Positions 7,984 through 16,247 of a DNA stretch of 35,093 nucleotides are shown piece by piece. Source of the DNA: CAYVBN01 sp964538565 (GTDB lineage Bacteria > Pseudomonadota > Alphaproteobacteria > Rhizobiales > Xanthobacteraceae); the NCBI GenBank assembly GCA_964538565.1, contig CAZIGW010000184.1:1-35093 (forward strand), in the 5' to 3' direction. How positions within the stretch are numbered: the stretch's first letter is position 1; the number at the start of each line of letters is the position of its first letter. The notes under the pieces are model-generated. The model did no database searches. It was not told the DNA's origin and was given only the letters and a program-made list of their open reading frames with translations. The position numbers were made by a program, and so were the translations under genes.

Positions 7984-9171
7984 ATGGCCGCCAGAGATGT
8001 CGTCATCTGCTCGCCCGTACGCACCGCCATCGGCACCTACGGCGGCACCCTCAAGGACACGCCGGCCACCGATCTCGGCGCGACCGTCGTCAAGGCGACG
8101 CTCGCGCGCGCCGGGCTGCCCGCGCAGGCGATCGACACAGTCGTCATGGGCAACGTGATCCAGGCCGGCAACAGGATGAACCCGGCCCGCCAGGCGGCGA
8201 TCAACGGCGGGGTGCCGGTCGAGGTCCCGGCCATGACCGTCAACCGGGTTTGCGGCTCGGGCGCGCAGGCGATCGCCAGCGCCGCGCAGGAGATCATGCT
8301 CGGATTTGCCGACAGCGCGATTGCCGGCGGCATGGAGAACATGGACCGCGCGCCCTACCTCATGGGTTCCGGCCGCTGGGGCTATCGCATGGGTGACGGC
8401 CAGATCTTCGACGCCATGCTGATGGACGGCCTCAACGACGCGTTCTCCGGGCAGCATTCGGGATGGCACACCGAGGATCTCGCCCGCTCGCACCAGATCA
8501 CCCGCGAAGAGCAGGACCGCTGGGCGGAGCGGTCGCAGAAGCGGTTCGGCGCCGCGCAGGCGGCTGGCAAGTTCGCGGCCGAAATCACCCCGGTCGAGGT
8601 CGCCTCGCGCAAGGGCCCGGTGTCGTTCGACAAGGACGAGCACAACCGTGCCGATACGACCCTGGAAGGGCTTGCGAAGCTCAAGCCCGCGTTCCGCAAG
8701 GACGGCACGATCACGGCCGGCAACGCACCGGGACTGAACTCCGGCGCGGCCGCAATGATCGTGGCCGAGCGTGCCTGGGCGGAGCAGAAGGGCATCGAGC
8801 CGATGGCGCGCCTCGTCGCCTACGGCATCGGGGCGGTCGAGCCCGGCATGTTCGGGCTCGGGCCGGTTCCGGCCGTGCGCCAGGCCCTCGAGCGCGCCGG
8901 ATGGTCGGTCGGCGACCTCGAGCGCGTCGAGATCAACGAGGCGTTCGCGGCCATCGCGATCGCGGTGACGCGGGACCTCGGTCTGTCGCCCGACATCGTC
9001 AACGTCGAAGGCGGGGCGATCGCGCACGGCCATCCGATCGGGGCGACCGGCGCGGTGCTCACCACCCGCCTTCTTCATTCGATGCGGCGCGACGGCATCG
9101 ACCGGGGCGTCGTGACGCTCTGCATCGGCGGCGGCCAGGGCATCGCGCTCGCCCTGGAGCGCGTGCACTGA
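7984..9171 (+). CDS. Acetyl-CoA acetyltransferase / beta-ketothiolase
   Basis: A thiolase of 395 residues, the standard length. The three catalytic regions are intact: VNRVCGSGAQA with nucleophile C90, GHPIGATGA with H350, and CIGGGQG with C380. The enzyme either joins two acetyl-CoA to acetoacetyl-CoA or cleaves a 3-ketoacyl-CoA. Two roles are compatible with the window: the last step of the upstream catabolic genes, or the first step of PHA synthesis (phaC lies 9 kb away). No phaB is beside it, so no symbol is assigned. AAGGA at 7970-7974 supports the start. It converges with soxZ, with only 16 bases between the stops. Confidence 0.93.
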   Translation: MAARDVVICSPVRTAIGTYGGTLKDTPATDLGATVVKATLARAGLPAQAIDTVVMGNVIQAGNRMNPARQAAINGGVPVEVPAMTVNRVCGSGAQAIASAAQEIMLGFADSAIAGGMENMDRAPYLMGSGRWGYRMGDGQIFDAMLMDGLNDAFSGQHSGWHTEDLARSHQITREEQDRWAERSQKRFGAAQAAGKFAAEITPVEVASRKGPVSFDKDEHNRADTTLEGLAKLKPAFRKDGTITAGNAPGLNSGAAAMIVAERAWAEQKGIEPMARLVAYGIGAVEPGMFGLGPVPAVRQALERAGWSVGDLERVEINEAFAAIAIAVTRDLGLSPDIVNVEGGAIAHGHPIGATGAVLTTRLLHSMRRDGIDRGVVTLCIGGGQGIALALERVH

Positions 9172-9187
9172 GCGCGGCGAGCCCCGC

Positions 9188-9511
9188 TCAGACGACGGTG
9201 ATCTTCTCCTCGGCGGTCGTCACCGTCCCGTCGTCGTCGATCCAGGTGAATTTGAATGTGCCGCTTTCTTCGACTCGCGCAGTGAACTGCAGATAGGGAT
9301 TGGCGGCGACCGCCGGCTCGAGATCGGCGGTGAACACCGGCTTTCCGTTGAACGCGCAAGTGAACTTGTTGATGATCTTGCGCGGAATGATCTTGCCGGT
9401 TTCGTCCTTGCGGAAACCCGTCTCCATCGTGTGCTGAAACAGCGTCTTGATGGCGATGATCTCGCCCTTCTTGGCTTCGCTCGGGATCTTGACGCGCGCT
9501 TTCTCGACCAT
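9188..9511 (-). CDS. soxZ: SoxZ, sulfur-oxidation carrier subunit
   Basis: A protein of 107 residues matching SoxZ in length and pattern: ARVKIPSEAKKGEIIAIKTLFQHTMETG near the N-terminus (core KGEIIAIKTL), CAFNGKPVFTADLEPAVAANPY in the middle, and a C-terminal FTWIDDDG. It forms the carrier heterodimer with SoxY in the periplasm, on which thiosulfate-derived sulfur is oxidised. It has no signal peptide, as is usual, because it is exported bound to SoxY. It begins 17 bases after the soxY stop in the same operon. Only soxW lies nearby; soxA, soxX, soxB and soxCD are absent from the window. Confidence 0.93.
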   Translation of the reverse strand: MVEKARVKIPSEAKKGEIIAIKTLFQHTMETGFRKDETGKIIPRKIINKFTCAFNGKPVFTADLEPAVAANPYLQFTARVEESGTFKFTWIDDDGTVTTAEEKITVV

Positions 9512-9528
9512 GATGCCCTCCCCGGTCC

Positions 9529-9981
9529 TCAGCCGCCGCAGCCGCCGATCGTGACCTTCACGGGCTTGCGCCCGGTGTAGAACTTTCCGTCGCTGGTCTT
9601 GGCGACCACGATGACGTCGCCCGTCCCGTTCAGCCGGATGCGCGTGGCGGCTTCGGCGCGGCCGCTCATCGGCGTGAAGCGGAAGGTGATGACCTCCGGA
9701 CGCGGGTTCGCCTCGGCGACGATGAAGATGTCGCTGACGTAACTCTCGGCCCTCATCGGACTGTCGACCTTGACCGATAACGGCACGGTGTTCCCGTTTT
9801 CGGCGATCTCCGGCAGGTCGATCGAAATCTTGCCGGTCTCGGGCGTCTTGCCGCCCGTGAACTTCGCGATCGCCTCGCCGGCCTCGTTCGGGGTCGCCGC
9901 GACCCGCAACGGGACGCCGGCGAGTGCCAGCGCCGAACCGGCGGCCAGCATCAGGGTCTCGCGTCGCGTCACATTTGCCAT
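9529..9981 (-). CDS. soxY: SoxY, sulfur-binding carrier subunit
   Basis: A protein of 150 residues with a twin-arginine-like signal peptide (TRRETLMLAAGSALALAGVP) and the diagnostic flexible C-terminus GGCGG, whose cysteine (C148) carries the covalently bound sulfur substrate. The start at 9981 is preceded by GTGGAGG; an open frame reaches 10056, but that would bury the signal peptide. It is the first gene of the soxYZ pair. The carrier tail is intact, so the protein should be functional as a sulfur carrier even though the Sox oxidising enzymes are not in this window. Confidence 0.94.
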   Translation of the reverse strand: MANVTRRETLMLAAGSALALAGVPLRVAATPNEAGEAIAKFTGGKTPETGKISIDLPEIAENGNTVPLSVKVDSPMRAESYVSDIFIVAEANPRPEVITFRFTPMSGRAEAATRIRLNGTGDVIVVAKTSDGKFYTGRKPVKVTIGGCGG

Positions 9982-10051
9982 CGTCCACCTCCACGCCGCG
10001 TGCTGGCGCCACGTCGTTCTGCAACGACGACGTTCAGCATCGAAGCGGCGC

Positions 10052-10081
10052 AACATAAGGCAGTCATCCCTGCCGATTCAA
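10052..10081 (-). promoter_or_regulatory. Candidate soxYZ promoter with internal dyad
   Basis: On the minus strand TTGAAT (10076-10081) and TATGTT (10052-10057) are 18 bases apart. Between them GGCAG-N6-CTGCC (10059-10063 and 10070-10074) forms a small dyad. A start near 10045 would leave about 64 bases of leader before soxY. The boxes match the sigma-70 consensus at 4 of 6 positions each, so this is a modest candidate. Confidence 0.35.
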
Positions 10082-10140
10082 ATCGAAACGATCGCAGCGA
10101 ACGAACGTGCTGTCGTGGTCCGGCAGCGAAGAAAATTCTT

Positions 10141-10716
10141 TCAGCTTCGGGCCGATTTGAGGAAATCTCGGAAGCTGCGCGTCTCGTAGGCATTTTCGCG
10201 GACGTAGCGAAACATGGCGAGAAAATCATCCGGCCGCAGATAGCCGGCCATCCGGGCGACCTCGCGCTTGTCGACCGGCCGATCCTTCAGCCCGTTCGCG
10301 GTCTCGGGAAAGAACTGGAACGTCGGCGTGAAGCGGACGCCGTATTTGGCGGCGAGCTGCTTTTCGCCAACCTCGGCGCCGTCGAAGTCCGTCACCTTGC
10401 GCGAACCGATGATGTTGAGCTGCAGCACCTCGAAATTCGCCTTCACGTAGTCGGCGATATCCGGCCGCGCGAAGTTGACGAGGTGTGTCTCGCGGCAATA
10501 CGGACATCCCTTGAGCTCCCACATGATCGCCAGCCGCTTGCCGGCCCTGTGCGCCGTCTCGAGGTCCTCCGCGAGGTCGAGGAAGCTGAACAGGAACCAG
10601 GGCTCGCTGTAGAGCCCGTCGGCGGTGAGCGTCGGCTCCTCGGCGCGAACGTGGCCGGTGGCCAGGCCTGCCAGCCCCGCGCTCGCTCCCGCGATCAGTC
10701 GGCGTCGTGTCAGCAT
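10141..10716 (-). CDS. soxW: SoxW-like periplasmic thioredoxin
   Basis: A thioredoxin-fold protein of 191 residues. The N-terminus LTRRRLIAGASAGLAGLATG is a twin-arginine-like signal, so the protein acts outside the cytoplasm. The redox motif CPYC is at residues 71-74 within KRLAIMWELKGCPYC, and the cis-proline strand is RFTPTFQFFP. SoxW and SoxS proteins keep Sox carrier cysteines reduced. It lies 159 bases upstream of soxY on the same strand, with its own short gap, so it may share a transcript. The start at 10716 is chosen for the signal peptide; the frame is open to 10875. The SoxW name rests on family resemblance and neighbours. Confidence 0.85.
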   Translation of the reverse strand: MLTRRRLIAGASAGLAGLATGHVRAEEPTLTADGLYSEPWFLFSFLDLAEDLETAHRAGKRLAIMWELKGCPYCRETHLVNFARPDIADYVKANFEVLQLNIIGSRKVTDFDGAEVGEKQLAAKYGVRFTPTFQFFPETANGLKDRPVDKREVARMAGYLRPDDFLAMFRYVRENAYETRSFRDFLKSARS

Positions 10717-10867
10717 CCGTTCGCCACTCGTTGCGCCGGCGCGAAGCCTTGCGGGTTCCGCCCCGACGTGCGTATTCCTCGCCGGCCTGTCAGCCCCGCC
10801 GGCTCGCCGCGTGCCGCCTCCGAGCATATAATGGCGGCTCGAGATGCACTTGGTCACGCTTCGGTGA

Positions 10868-11596
10868 ATGTCCATGCGGCGGTTGCAGATCGGAACGCTG
10901 GTTCTCGCCCTGACCCTCGCGGCCGGTCCGGCGGCGGCGGATGATCTCGCCGATTTCCAGGCGGCGCTCGAGACCCTCTCGGCCTACAACCGCACCGCGC
11001 TCGGCTATCTGCGCACGGACAACGTCGATCTCGCGCTGTTCGAGCTCGACCGCATGCACAACGCCTGGGGGAGCTTCGCTGCCCGGTTCGGCAGGGAGCG
11101 GCCGGCGGCGCTGCGCGACAATCCGCTGTTCACCAGCATGCTGGTCGACGTGCCGACCCGCATCGCGACCGCGAAGGTGATGATCGACGCCCGCCGCCCG
11201 AACGTCGCCCGCGAGTCGCTCGTCGCGATCCGCCGGGAGTTCAGCGACGTGCGGCGCGCCAGCCACGTCGAGGTGCTGGCCGACTGCATCCTCGACGCCA
11301 ACGCGGCGATGGACGCGCTGATGGCCGGTGACCCCGCTCCGGATCGCTCGAAACCCGGCATCGACGCCGAGGTTGCCGCCAAGGCGAAAGCCTACGCCGA
11401 CACGCTCGCCCGCTGCGACCGGATGGCGCCGCCGCGGATCCGCTCGGACGCGGAATTCCGCCGCCTGGTCGACGGCGCAAACGCCTCGCTCGCCGCAGTG
11501 CCGAAAGCCGTCGAGGCGAAGGACCGCGACCAACTCCACCGGCTTCTCATCGAGTTGCGCGCGTTCGACAACCTGCTGGCGTTTCGGTACGGGTGA
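10868..11596 (+). CDS. Periplasmic helical protein of unknown function, divergent from soxW
   Basis: A protein of 242 residues with a clear Sec signal peptide (LQIGTLVLALTLAAGPAAADD, cleavage near AAA-DD). The mature part is almost entirely predicted alpha-helical, with segments such as DLADFQAALETLSAYNRTAL and FRRLVDGANASLAAVPKAVE. It has two or three cysteines (in ADCILDAN and LARCDRM) but no CxxCH, so it is not a cytochrome c. The start at 10868 or the ATG at 10874 is equally possible. It is divergent from soxW across 151 bases, which hints at a sulfur or redox role. I do not recognise the family. Confidence 0.75.
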   Translation: MSMRRLQIGTLVLALTLAAGPAAADDLADFQAALETLSAYNRTALGYLRTDNVDLALFELDRMHNAWGSFAARFGRERPAALRDNPLFTSMLVDVPTRIATAKVMIDARRPNVARESLVAIRREFSDVRRASHVEVLADCILDANAAMDALMAGDPAPDRSKPGIDAEVAAKAKAYADTLARCDRMAPPRIRSDAEFRRLVDGANASLAAVPKAVEAKDRDQLHRLLIELRAFDNLLAFRYG

Positions 11597-11680
11597 CGGC
11601 GGCTGTTGATTGGTCCGTTCTTCCGCCTCGTCTCGACGGTCGATGACCGATGATGATCGGCCCAGAGCGCTGAGCCGTTT

Positions 11681-11725
11681 CCCGGGTGCGATGCGGCGCG
11701 AAGCGCCGCACCGCAGATCCGGGAC
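11681..11725. repeat. Intergenic palindromic repeat, copy 1 (3' side of recJ)
   Basis: TGCGGCGC and GCGCCGCA (11692-11699 and 11703-11710) make a perfect 8-bp stem around GAA, with imperfect CCCGG/CCGGG outer arms. The 15-base string CCGCAGATCCGGGAC at 11711-11725 recurs at 13798-13812. It lies in the convergent gap between the helical protein gene and recJ, so it may also act as a bidirectional terminator. Confidence 0.6.
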
Positions 11726-11848
11726 AGGCTTCAGATGACTGAGCGAGCCGGAGCCCAAGGCCCTGCCTTCGATCGACGGCGCCTTCGACAAACGGACAGC
11801 CTGATCGTTGCCGCAGCCGGCCAATGCGTTCACGGCGCGGCGGCGAAA

Positions 11849-13672
11849 TCACGCCTGCAGCCGTCCGACGGGATCGGCCGGCGCGATGTCGAGGATGCGC
11901 AGTTGCACGCGCTCCTCGCCCTGCCAGCGGTCGACGCTGAGCGATCCCGCCACGTGCACCGGCTCGCCGCGATGCTTCATCAGCGCTTCGCCGAGCTTCT
12001 GGCCGGCGGCGCGGAACGCGATGGCGTTGAGGCCCGCGCCGTCGCCGGCGCGCAGGCGCGCGCGCACGTGCGCCTGCCCGATCTCCTCGGCGTAGGTCAG
12101 GATGTGCGCCGGCAGCACCAGCACCGGCTCGGGATTGCCGGCGCCGAACGGGCCGGCGCGCGCGATCGTGGCGTAGAGTTCGGCGGACGCCGCCGCCGCG
12201 GTGATCGCCGCGTCGACGAGGAGCGCGTCCTCGCGCCGCGCCGCCTCGACGGCGGACGACAGCGCGTCCTCCAGGAACGCGCGGAACGGCTGCAGCGCCG
12301 CGCGCCGGAGCGTGATGCCGGCCGCCATGGCGTGGCCGCCGCCCTTCAACAGCAGGCCCTCGGCGACGGCGCGTCGCACCGTGCGGCCAAGATCGACCCC
12401 GGCAATGGAACGGCCCGACCCGGTGCCGGCCTCGCCCGGCCCGAGCGCGATGGCGAATGCCGGCCGACCGAAGCGTTCCTTGAGCCGCGCGGCGACGAGC
12501 CCGACCACGCCCGGATGCCAGCCTTCCGCCGCGGTGACGACCACTGCGCCCTTCTCTTCGAGCCCGAGCGCCGCCAGGGCCTCGGCGTGCGCCTGCGCGA
12601 GGGTTGCCTGCTCGACCGCCTGGCGTTCCCGGTTCAGACGGTCGAGTTCGGCCGCCATCGCGGCCGCCTCGGCGGGGTCTTCCTCGAGCAGCAGTTGCGC
12701 GCCGAGGTCGGCGCGTCCGATCCGTCCGCCGGCGTTGATGCGCGGTCCGAGCAGGAAGCCGAGGTGCCAGGGCTCGGGCGGGCCTGCAAGCCGCGCCGTG
12801 TCCATCAGGGCGGTGAGCCCGACGCCTTCGCGCCGGCGCATGGCGATGAGGCCCTTGGCGACGAACGCGCGGTTGAGCCCCCTGAGCGGCACGACGTCGG
12901 CGACGGTGCCGAGCGCGACGAGATCGAGCAGCGACAGGAGATCGGGCTCGGGCCGCCCCGGACTCCAGAACCCGCGCCGGCGCAGCACGCGATTGACCGC
13001 GACGACCGTGACGAACGTGAGGCCGACGGCAGCGAGGTGCCCGAGCTGCGAGAGATCGTCGAGCCGGTTCGGATTGACGACCGCGACCGCCGGCGGCAGC
13101 GCCTCCTCCGCCTGGTGATGATCGATGACGACGACGTCGAGGCCGAGCCGATTGGCCTCCGCGAGCGGCTCGTGGCTGGTGGTGCCGCAATCCACGGTGA
13201 CGAGGAGGCGCGTGCCGCGCTCGGCGAGGCTGCGGATCGCCTCGCTGTTCGGCCCGTAACCTTCGAAGATCCGGTCCGGAATGTGGATCAGCGGCTCGTT
13301 GCCGGCGAGGCGGAGGAAGCGCGCCAGCAACGCCGAGGCCGTGGCGCCGTCGACGTCATAATCACCGAAGATCGCGATCCTTTCCTCGCGCACGACCGCG
13401 TCGGCCAGGCGCTCCGCCGCCGCCTCCATGGCGGTGATGACGTGCGGGTCGGGCAGGAGACGTTTGAGGCTCGGATCGAGGAACGCCTCGACTACGTCCG
13501 GCTCCACCCCGCGCCCGGCGAGGACGCGGGCGAGGATCTCGGGCAGACCGTGCCGCTGCACGATCGCCAGCGCCCGCGCCCCGGCGCGGTCGTCGAGCCG
13601 GTCGCGCCAGACGCGGCCGGTTGCCGAACGATCCACCCCGAGAAAGCTGCGGCGCGGCGACAGAGCGTCCAT
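11849..13672 (-). CDS. recJ: RecJ single-stranded-DNA exonuclease
   Basis: A cytosolic 5'-3' ssDNA exonuclease of 607 residues, used in recombination repair and mismatch repair. It is a DHH-family phosphoesterase: FGDYDVDGATA at about 103-112 (motif I), VTVDCGTTSHEP at about 158-169, the DHH motif VVIDHHQ at 181-187, and the DHHA1 motif GGGHAMAAG further on, followed by an OB-type C-terminal region. The start MDALSPRR at 13672 fits the family. It is last in the run aminotransferase-hom-glpX-recJ, a gene order common in Hyphomicrobiales, with a palindromic repeat in the gap to glpX. Confidence 0.95.
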   Translation of the reverse strand: MDALSPRRSFLGVDRSATGRVWRDRLDDRAGARALAIVQRHGLPEILARVLAGRGVEPDVVEAFLDPSLKRLLPDPHVITAMEAAAERLADAVVREERIAIFGDYDVDGATASALLARFLRLAGNEPLIHIPDRIFEGYGPNSEAIRSLAERGTRLLVTVDCGTTSHEPLAEANRLGLDVVVIDHHQAEEALPPAVAVVNPNRLDDLSQLGHLAAVGLTFVTVVAVNRVLRRRGFWSPGRPEPDLLSLLDLVALGTVADVVPLRGLNRAFVAKGLIAMRRREGVGLTALMDTARLAGPPEPWHLGFLLGPRINAGGRIGRADLGAQLLLEEDPAEAAAMAAELDRLNRERQAVEQATLAQAHAEALAALGLEEKGAVVVTAAEGWHPGVVGLVAARLKERFGRPAFAIALGPGEAGTGSGRSIAGVDLGRTVRRAVAEGLLLKGGGHAMAAGITLRRAALQPFRAFLEDALSSAVEAARREDALLVDAAITAAAASAELYATIARAGPFGAGNPEPVLVLPAHILTYAEEIGQAHVRARLRAGDGAGLNAIAFRAAGQKLGEALMKHRGEPVHVAGSLSVDRWQGEERVQLRILDIAPADPVGRLQA

Positions 13673-13766
13673 GGCGACCCCTCCGGCCGACAGGATACAC
13701 CGGTTCGGCCGGAGGCGGGGCCGGGAGAGGAGACGCTGTGCATGATCTGGCGCCGGGCGCCGGGCA

Positions 13767-13813
13767 GGTCCCGGACGCGGCAGCGCGAAATATCGCGCCG
13801 CAGATCCGGGACC
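13767..13813. repeat. Intergenic palindromic repeat, copy 2 (5' side of recJ)
   Basis: GGTCCCGGA and TCCGGGACC (13767-13775 and 13805-13813) are perfect 9-bp arms. Inside them GCGCGA (13783-13788) pairs with TCGCGC (13793-13798), giving a long hairpin with a small bulge. It shares CCGCAGATCCGGGAC with the copy at 11681-11725. It fills most of the gap between glpX and recJ and ends about 23 bases beyond the glpX stop. Confidence 0.65.
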
Positions 13814-13835
13814 ATGCGGCGAGAGCCGGACCGGC

Positions 13836-14837
13836 TCAGCCCTCGAACTTCTCGAGCTGGCGATGCTCGGCGCGAATCCAGCGCACCGTGCCGGTGGTCG
13901 AGCGCATCACGACCGTCTCGGTCTCGATGATCTCGTCGCGGAAGCGAACGCCGCGCAGCATCGAGCCGTCGGTGACGCCGGTCGCAGCGAACACGCAGTC
14001 GCCCTGCACCATGTCTTCCATCTGGTATTTCTTGCGCGGATCCTTGATGCCCATCTTGTGGGCGCGCTCGCGCTTCTCCTCGGTGTCGAGCACGAGCCGG
14101 CCCTGCATCTGCCCGCCGATGCAGCGCAGAGCCGCGGCCGCGAGCACGCCCTCGGGCGCGCCGCCGATCCCGAGATAGATGTCGACGCCCGTCGCCTCCG
14201 AATCGGCCGTGTGAATGACGCCGGCGACGTCGCCGTCGGTGATCAGCCGCACCGCGGCGCCCGACTTGCGCACGGCCGCGATGAGATCGGCGTGCCGCGG
14301 ACGGTCGAGGATCAGCGCGGTGATCTCGGCCGTCTTCACCCCCTTGGCCTTGGCGAGCGCCGCGATGTTCTCGCCCGGATCGGCGTCGAGGTCGACCACG
14401 CCCTTCTGATAGCCCGGCCCGATGGCGATCTTCTCCATGTAGACGTCAGGGGCATTGAGCAGCGTGCCGTGCTCGGCCATGGCCATGGTGGCGATCGCAC
14501 CCGACATGTTCTTGGCGCACAACGTCGTGCCCTCGAGCGGATCGACCGCGATGTCGACCTTGGGGCCTTTCCGGTTGCCGACGTTCTCGCCGATGAACAG
14601 CATCGGGGCTTCGTCGCGTTCGCCCTCGCCGATCACCACGGTGCCGTCGATCGGCAGCCGGTTGAGCTCGCGCCGCATGGCGTCGACCGCCGCCTGGTCG
14701 GCGGCCTTCTCATTGCCGCGGCCGCGCAGGCGCGCAGCGTTGACGGCGGCGCGCTCGGTGACGCGGACGATCTCGAGCGACAGGATGCGTTCGAGGATCT
14801 GATGCGGCTGAACGGTGATCGACGACGTCTGACTCAT
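13836..14837 (-). CDS. glpX: Class II fructose-1,6-bisphosphatase
   Basis: A cytosolic gluconeogenic enzyme of 333 residues that hydrolyses fructose-1,6-bisphosphate to fructose-6-phosphate; in autotrophs it can also hydrolyse sedoheptulose-1,7-bisphosphate. GlpX signatures are intact: VVIGEGERDEAPMLFIGE, the metal and phosphate motif DPLEGTTLCA, and the later segments LITDGDVAG and YLGIGGAPEGVLAAAALRC (core GIGGAPEGV). The start at 14837 follows an AGAGGAA-like site. The gene is 51 bases downstream of hom on the same strand and probably cotranscribed with it. Confidence 0.96.
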   Translation of the reverse strand: MSQTSSITVQPHQILERILSLEIVRVTERAAVNAARLRGRGNEKAADQAAVDAMRRELNRLPIDGTVVIGEGERDEAPMLFIGENVGNRKGPKVDIAVDPLEGTTLCAKNMSGAIATMAMAEHGTLLNAPDVYMEKIAIGPGYQKGVVDLDADPGENIAALAKAKGVKTAEITALILDRPRHADLIAAVRKSGAAVRLITDGDVAGVIHTADSEATGVDIYLGIGGAPEGVLAAAALRCIGGQMQGRLVLDTEEKRERAHKMGIKDPRKKYQMEDMVQGDCVFAATGVTDGSMLRGVRFRDEIIETETVVMRSTTGTVRWIRAEHRQLEKFEG

Positions 14838-14888
14838 GTTCCTCTCCGATGCCGGATCGTGTCCGGCGTGAACGGCGCTCCCCAGAAT

Positions 14889-16214
14889 TCAGTTCTTCTC
14901 GATGCGGATCACCTGCGGCCGGCCGGCGATCACACCCTGCGCTTCGATCGCCTTCAGGGCCCGCCGCACCGCGTCCTCGCTCGTCGCGTAGGTGATGAGG
15001 ATCACGGGCGCCGGACCGGCCGGACTCTTCGGATCGTCACCGCCGTGCGGCCGCTCGCCGCGATGGCGCTGGACGATGGATTCGAGCGAAATGTCCTCGG
15101 TTGCGAGGTGTTTGGCAATGGTCGCGAAAGTACCAGGGCGGTCGACCGCAAGCAGGCGGATGTAGTAGCCGCCCTCGTGACGCTGCATCGGCGCCTTCTT
15201 GTTGGTGGTGAGCTGCGACGCCGGCCGCCCGAACGGAGGAGTGCGCACGCCGCGCGCGATCTCGCCGAGATCGGAGACGACCGCCGAAGCCGTGGCCGCC
15301 CCGCCGGCCCCGGGACCCACGAGGGTGAGGGGCGCGAACCCCTCCGCGTCGATCGAGACCGCGTTGGTCACCCCCATGACCTGGGCGATCGCCGAATCCT
15401 TAGGCACCATGGTCGGGTGTACGCGCTGCTCGATCCCCTTCTCGGTCTTCACCGCGACGCCGAGCAGCTTGACACGGTAACCGAGTTCGTCCGCAGCCTG
15501 GAGATCCTCGGGCGAGATCGAGCTGATGCCCTCGACGTAGACGGCGTCCGGATCGACCTTGGTGCCGAACGCAAGACTGGCGAGCAGCGCGAGCTTCTGC
15601 GCCGTGTCATGCCCCTCGACGTCGAAGGACGGATCGGCCTCCGCATAGCCGAGGCGCTGCGCGTCCTTCAGGCAGTCGGCGAACGACAGCTTCTCCTGCT
15701 CCATGCGGGTGAGGATGTAGTTGCAGGTGCCGTTGAGGATGCCGTAGACGCGCGCGAAGGCGCAGCCGGCCAGCCCTTCGCGCAGCGTCTTGACGATCGG
15801 GATGGCGCCGCCGGCCGCCGCCTCGAAATCGAGCGCGACCCCGTTCTTCTCCGCCAGCGCGGCGAGCGCAACGCCGTGGCGCGCGAGCAGCGCCTTGTTG
15901 GCGGTCACGACCGATTTTCCGGCGGTGAGCGCGGCCTCGATCGCGGCCTTGGCCGGATCGCCCTCCCCGCCCATCAGTTCGACGAAAACCTCGATCTCCG
16001 GATCCTTGGCGAGCGCCACCGGATCGGCGGCCCAGCGGATGCCGCGCAGGTCCACGTCGCGTGGCTTGTCCTTCGCGCGCGCGGTGACGGCAACCACCTC
16101 GACCGGACGGCCGCAGCGCGCCAGCAGGGCGTCGCGCTCGCGCGCGATGAGACGCAGCACGGCGACGCCGACCGTGCCGAGACCGGCAAGACCAACTTTC
16201 AGCGGCGCCACCAT
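14889..16214 (-). CDS. hom: Homoserine dehydrogenase
   Basis: NAD(P)-dependent enzyme of 441 residues reducing aspartate semialdehyde to homoserine on the threonine/methionine branch. The Rossmann motif VGLAGLGTVGVAVL is at the N-terminus; VTANKALLARHG and AAAGGAIPIVKTLREGLAG mark the catalytic region, and FNILNGT is replaced by the equivalent VYGILNGTCNYILTRM. A C-terminal ACT domain (GGYYIRLLAVDRPGTFATIA) is present, so threonine feedback is likely. It begins 33 bases after the aminotransferase stop, consistent with an amino-acid biosynthetic operon. Confidence 0.96.
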   Translation of the reverse strand: MVAPLKVGLAGLGTVGVAVLRLIARERDALLARCGRPVEVVAVTARAKDKPRDVDLRGIRWAADPVALAKDPEIEVFVELMGGEGDPAKAAIEAALTAGKSVVTANKALLARHGVALAALAEKNGVALDFEAAAGGAIPIVKTLREGLAGCAFARVYGILNGTCNYILTRMEQEKLSFADCLKDAQRLGYAEADPSFDVEGHDTAQKLALLASLAFGTKVDPDAVYVEGISSISPEDLQAADELGYRVKLLGVAVKTEKGIEQRVHPTMVPKDSAIAQVMGVTNAVSIDAEGFAPLTLVGPGAGGAATASAVVSDLGEIARGVRTPPFGRPASQLTTNKKAPMQRHEGGYYIRLLAVDRPGTFATIAKHLATEDISLESIVQRHRGERPHGGDDPKSPAGPAPVILITYATSEDAVRRALKAIEAQGVIAGRPQVIRIEKN

Positions 16215-16247
16215 GGATTGCCGGCAACCTGCGTAAAGGCGGCGTCT

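Noticed and set aside
10011..10029. CGTCGTT/AACGACG inverted repeat in the soxY leader
   Set aside because: Only 7 bp, with tandem GACGACG slippage that makes such repeats likely by chance; not enough for a feature.
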